Shown here piece after piece: positions 62,634 through 64,000 of a DNA stretch of 64,000 bases; the stretch's first letter is position 1, and each line of letters begins with the position of its first letter. This DNA is from Allopusillimonas ginsengisoli (GTDB taxonomy: Bacteria > Pseudomonadota > Gammaproteobacteria > Burkholderiales > Burkholderiaceae_B), in the NCBI RefSeq assembly GCF_004153455.1, contig NZ_SDQE01000001.1:248001-312000 (forward strand), given 5' to 3'. The position numbers were made by a program, and so were the translations under genes. The notes under the pieces were generated by a model that saw nothing but the letters and a program-made list of their open reading frames with translations, made no database searches and was not told where the DNA came from.

Positions 62634-63142
62634 CCCAGTCCCGGTGTAGGTTTACAAAACCTGCTGAAAAAACCTACGCCAGAATCACCAGTGTAGATAG
62701 ATTTAGATAGACGTAGATAGCATAACGAATGCAAAACACCGAGCCATTAAAATCCGAGCAGAGTCAGCAAACAAGGGGCATAGTGCCCGAAAGGCCTGCA
62801 TTTCCAAAGGTTGATGTGTCAGCACACACTCCCATGGTGGAGGAGGAGCAGTTGCTGTCGGGGACAGAAAGGCGAAATTATCTTTTATAATCAATTAGTT
62901 AATAAAACTACGCCTTACTTGTCTCTGGCTTGATATGGGCATCGATTGGCATGATTTAGCGACTGAATTGTCCCAAATTTGTCCCAAGAATTTGGTCATC
63001 AACGTGGAGCATATTCAAGGGTATGCAGGCATACTTTGCAGCGCTTCGCTGAGGTACGCTGTATTGCCCTGCCGTATGGAATGCCTGCTTCTCATATCCG
63101 TCGCATAGTGGAGAATTATTGAACGGAAAAATCCGATGCTAA
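62634..63142. other. Integrase upstream region with repeats, no gene seen
   Basis: 509 bases of mixed composition without a supported gene. It holds an inverted repeat GTAGGTTT (62646-62653) with AAACCTAC (62670-62677), the iterons listed separately, and a tandem pair TTGTCCCAA at 62968-62976 and 62979-62987 with 11-base spacing. The layout resembles the recombination-site region of an integrative element, which is inference. Confidence 0.5.
62694..62720. repeat. Three TAGATAG iterons at exact 10-bp spacing
   Basis: TAGATAG occurs at 62694-62700, 62704-62710 and 62714-62720, each ten bases after the last, i.e. on one face of the helix, about 60 bases upstream of the integrase ATG. Such phased short repeats are typical of arm-type or excisionase binding sites. 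Confidence 0.7.
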
Positions 63143-64000
63143 TTACAGCCAGCCTGGTCGATTTCCCCAATCTATCGGGAAGCCTATTTCTGCCAAATGC
63201 ACCTCTGGGTATTTGGCAAACAGGGCTTTCAACTGTTCTGACCATTCCAGCGGTAGGCCTATTTGTCGCAATAGGTAATTGATAACCGTTGCCACGGCAT
63301 AGAACGATTTTGAATCGGAAAACCGAATGTCTGCCTTACGATAATCTCTGGGAGCAACGCCAAGCGTCACGCGAAGCAGTTGCCCGCTATGAGCCACCAT
63401 GTTCCGTACAACTGTCAGAGTATGAATCCACGATTCAAATACTTCAGTCGCATCCACATTGAAGCGCCGACTGATTGCTTTGCGATCATCGGGATTCTTC
63501 AGCAACTGATAGGTTCTGGACCAAAGCCCAAAGGTTACGCACTCGCATACTGACCAACTGGGCGGAAGATGCGGTTCGCTGTACCGCGAGAAATAATGCT
63601 TCACAAATGTCTTGTCGCGGGCTCGATCTACCTCGGCCTCGATCTTCGCCACAAGCTCAGCTGCGCCCTGCCGCCGCCCTTGCCTGAACAAGTTACCATC
63701 CAGGAACCAATGCGGAGAATGCTTCAGACTCAGATGGTTTGCCATCACGACCCGCACCGCAATTTCCAGGCGCTCGACGGCAGCCATGGTCAGGGCTCGC
63801 AGCTCTCTATCAAACTCGCAGCGGCTGACAATCTGTTCGAACCGATATCCAGCGGGAAAGTTTTTCGTGACTGGATCGACCAGATGATGCCAGTACCCTT
63901 TGAGACGATATCCGCCCACGAAACGCATGTAATTACGCGCTTGCCCACGCTTAAAATCATCCACGACCAACCCCTGCCGCTCCAGCTTCTGGAGAAGCTG
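63143..64000 (-). CDS. Abi_2-family protein (AbiD/AbiF-like), truncated by window edge
   Basis: The frame enters from the right edge, so the N-terminus is missing; about 285 residues are visible. The stretch LVVDDFKRGQARNYMRFVGGYRLKGYWHHL is the Abi_2 N-terminal signature, and RELRALTMAAVERLEIAVRVVMANHL follows. An Rx4H motif of HEPN type lies in VVRNMVAHSGQL. Abi_2 proteins were first found as phage abortive-infection factors. It is the last gene in the window, beside integrase remains, and is likely cargo of a mobile element. The anti-phage role is inferred from the family. Confidence 0.85.
   Translation of the reverse strand, partial: QLLQKLERQGLVVDDFKRGQARNYMRFVGGYRLKGYWHHLVDPVTKNFPAGYRFEQIVSRCEFDRELRALTMAAVERLEIAVRVVMANHLSLKHSPHWFLDGNLFRQGRRQGAAELVAKIEAEVDRARDKTFVKHYFSRYSEPHLPPSWSVCECVTFGLWSRTYQLLKNPDDRKAISRRFNVDATEVFESWIHTLTVVRNMVAHSGQLLRVTLGVAPRDYRKADIRFSDSKSFYAVATVINYLLRQIGLPLEWSEQLKALFAKYPEVHLAEIGFPIDWGNRPGWL

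Noticed and set aside
62646-62677. GTAGGTTT/AAACCTAC hairpin read as an integrase terminator
   Set aside because: It lies upstream of the integrase start, not downstream, so it is described as part of the recombination region instead.
1-64000. CRISPR array or rRNA operon
   Set aside because: No regular spaced direct repeats of 25-40 bases and no rRNA signature sequences were seen in the window.

Overview
The window is a stretch of GC-rich betaproteobacterial chromosome, most likely from an Alcaligenaceae/Burkholderiales member (Bordetella, Advenella or Pusillimonas type). The basis is two stand-alone Bug/TctC-type solute-binding proteins, the style of the housekeeping proteins, and the nadC-NadQ pairing. 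No rRNA gene, CRISPR array or intact prophage was seen; there is one tRNA gene, tRNA-Ser(GCT). Layout: 0-6.3 kb holds a truncated membrane acyltransferase, a phosphoribosyltransferase-HAD fusion, an FMN 2-hydroxy-acid dehydrogenase, a gamma-carbonic-anhydrase-like protein, and nadC with a NadQ-type regulator and a near-perfect operator between them. 6.4-12.9 kb is a tightly coupled eight-gene operon on the minus strand: PepSY membrane protein, three small envelope proteins, and a ZnuABC-type metal ABC transporter with a second, ligand-poor binding protein. A Fur-like box sits in front of it. 12.9-19.1 kb holds a lipoprotein transglycosylase, a 3-hydroxyisobutyrate-dehydrogenase-like enzyme, a PHA-depolymerase-like esterase, and an XRE-cupin regulator divergent from a Bug receptor and a class II aldolase. 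19.2-20.3 kb is a micro-islet beside tRNA-Ser: a 14-bp copy of the tRNA 3' end lies 893 bp away, with an orphan HicB-like gene between. 20.3-32.5 kb is core housekeeping: lysC, tilS, accA, a DNA glycosylase, cysS, a TPR protein, cyclophilin, lpxH, uppP, a TerC-CBS protein, suhB and trmJ. 32.5-49.5 kb is mixed: Bug receptor/IclR pair, MscS channel, envelope-stress small proteins, a DUF3182 ATP-grasp-like protein with a hydrolase, LLM oxidoreductase, YggS, a DUF4139 protein, LysR-GDSL-MFS unit, Hsp15, polyphosphate:AMP phosphotransferase and a GNAT enzyme. 50.1-60.7 kb is a clearly AT-richer catabolic island, every gene on the minus strand: a GntR regulator, an amidase, a complete PotABCD-type ABC importer, a flavin reductase, a DUF1028 Ntn-like hydrolase, a CPG2-like M20 peptidase and an HpaB-type FADH2 monooxygenase, with a GntR-type TTGTATACAA palindrome at its front. 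I infer import, de-acylation and flavin-dependent hydroxylation of an unidentified amide- or amino-acid-conjugated aromatic or heterocycle; this is the best candidate for an undescribed system here. 60.7-64 kb is a mobile-DNA scar: a dead IS3-family element whose right end truncates a frameshifted phage-type integrase, three phased 7-bp iterons upstream of that integrase, and an Abi_2-family (abortive infection-like) gene running off the right edge.
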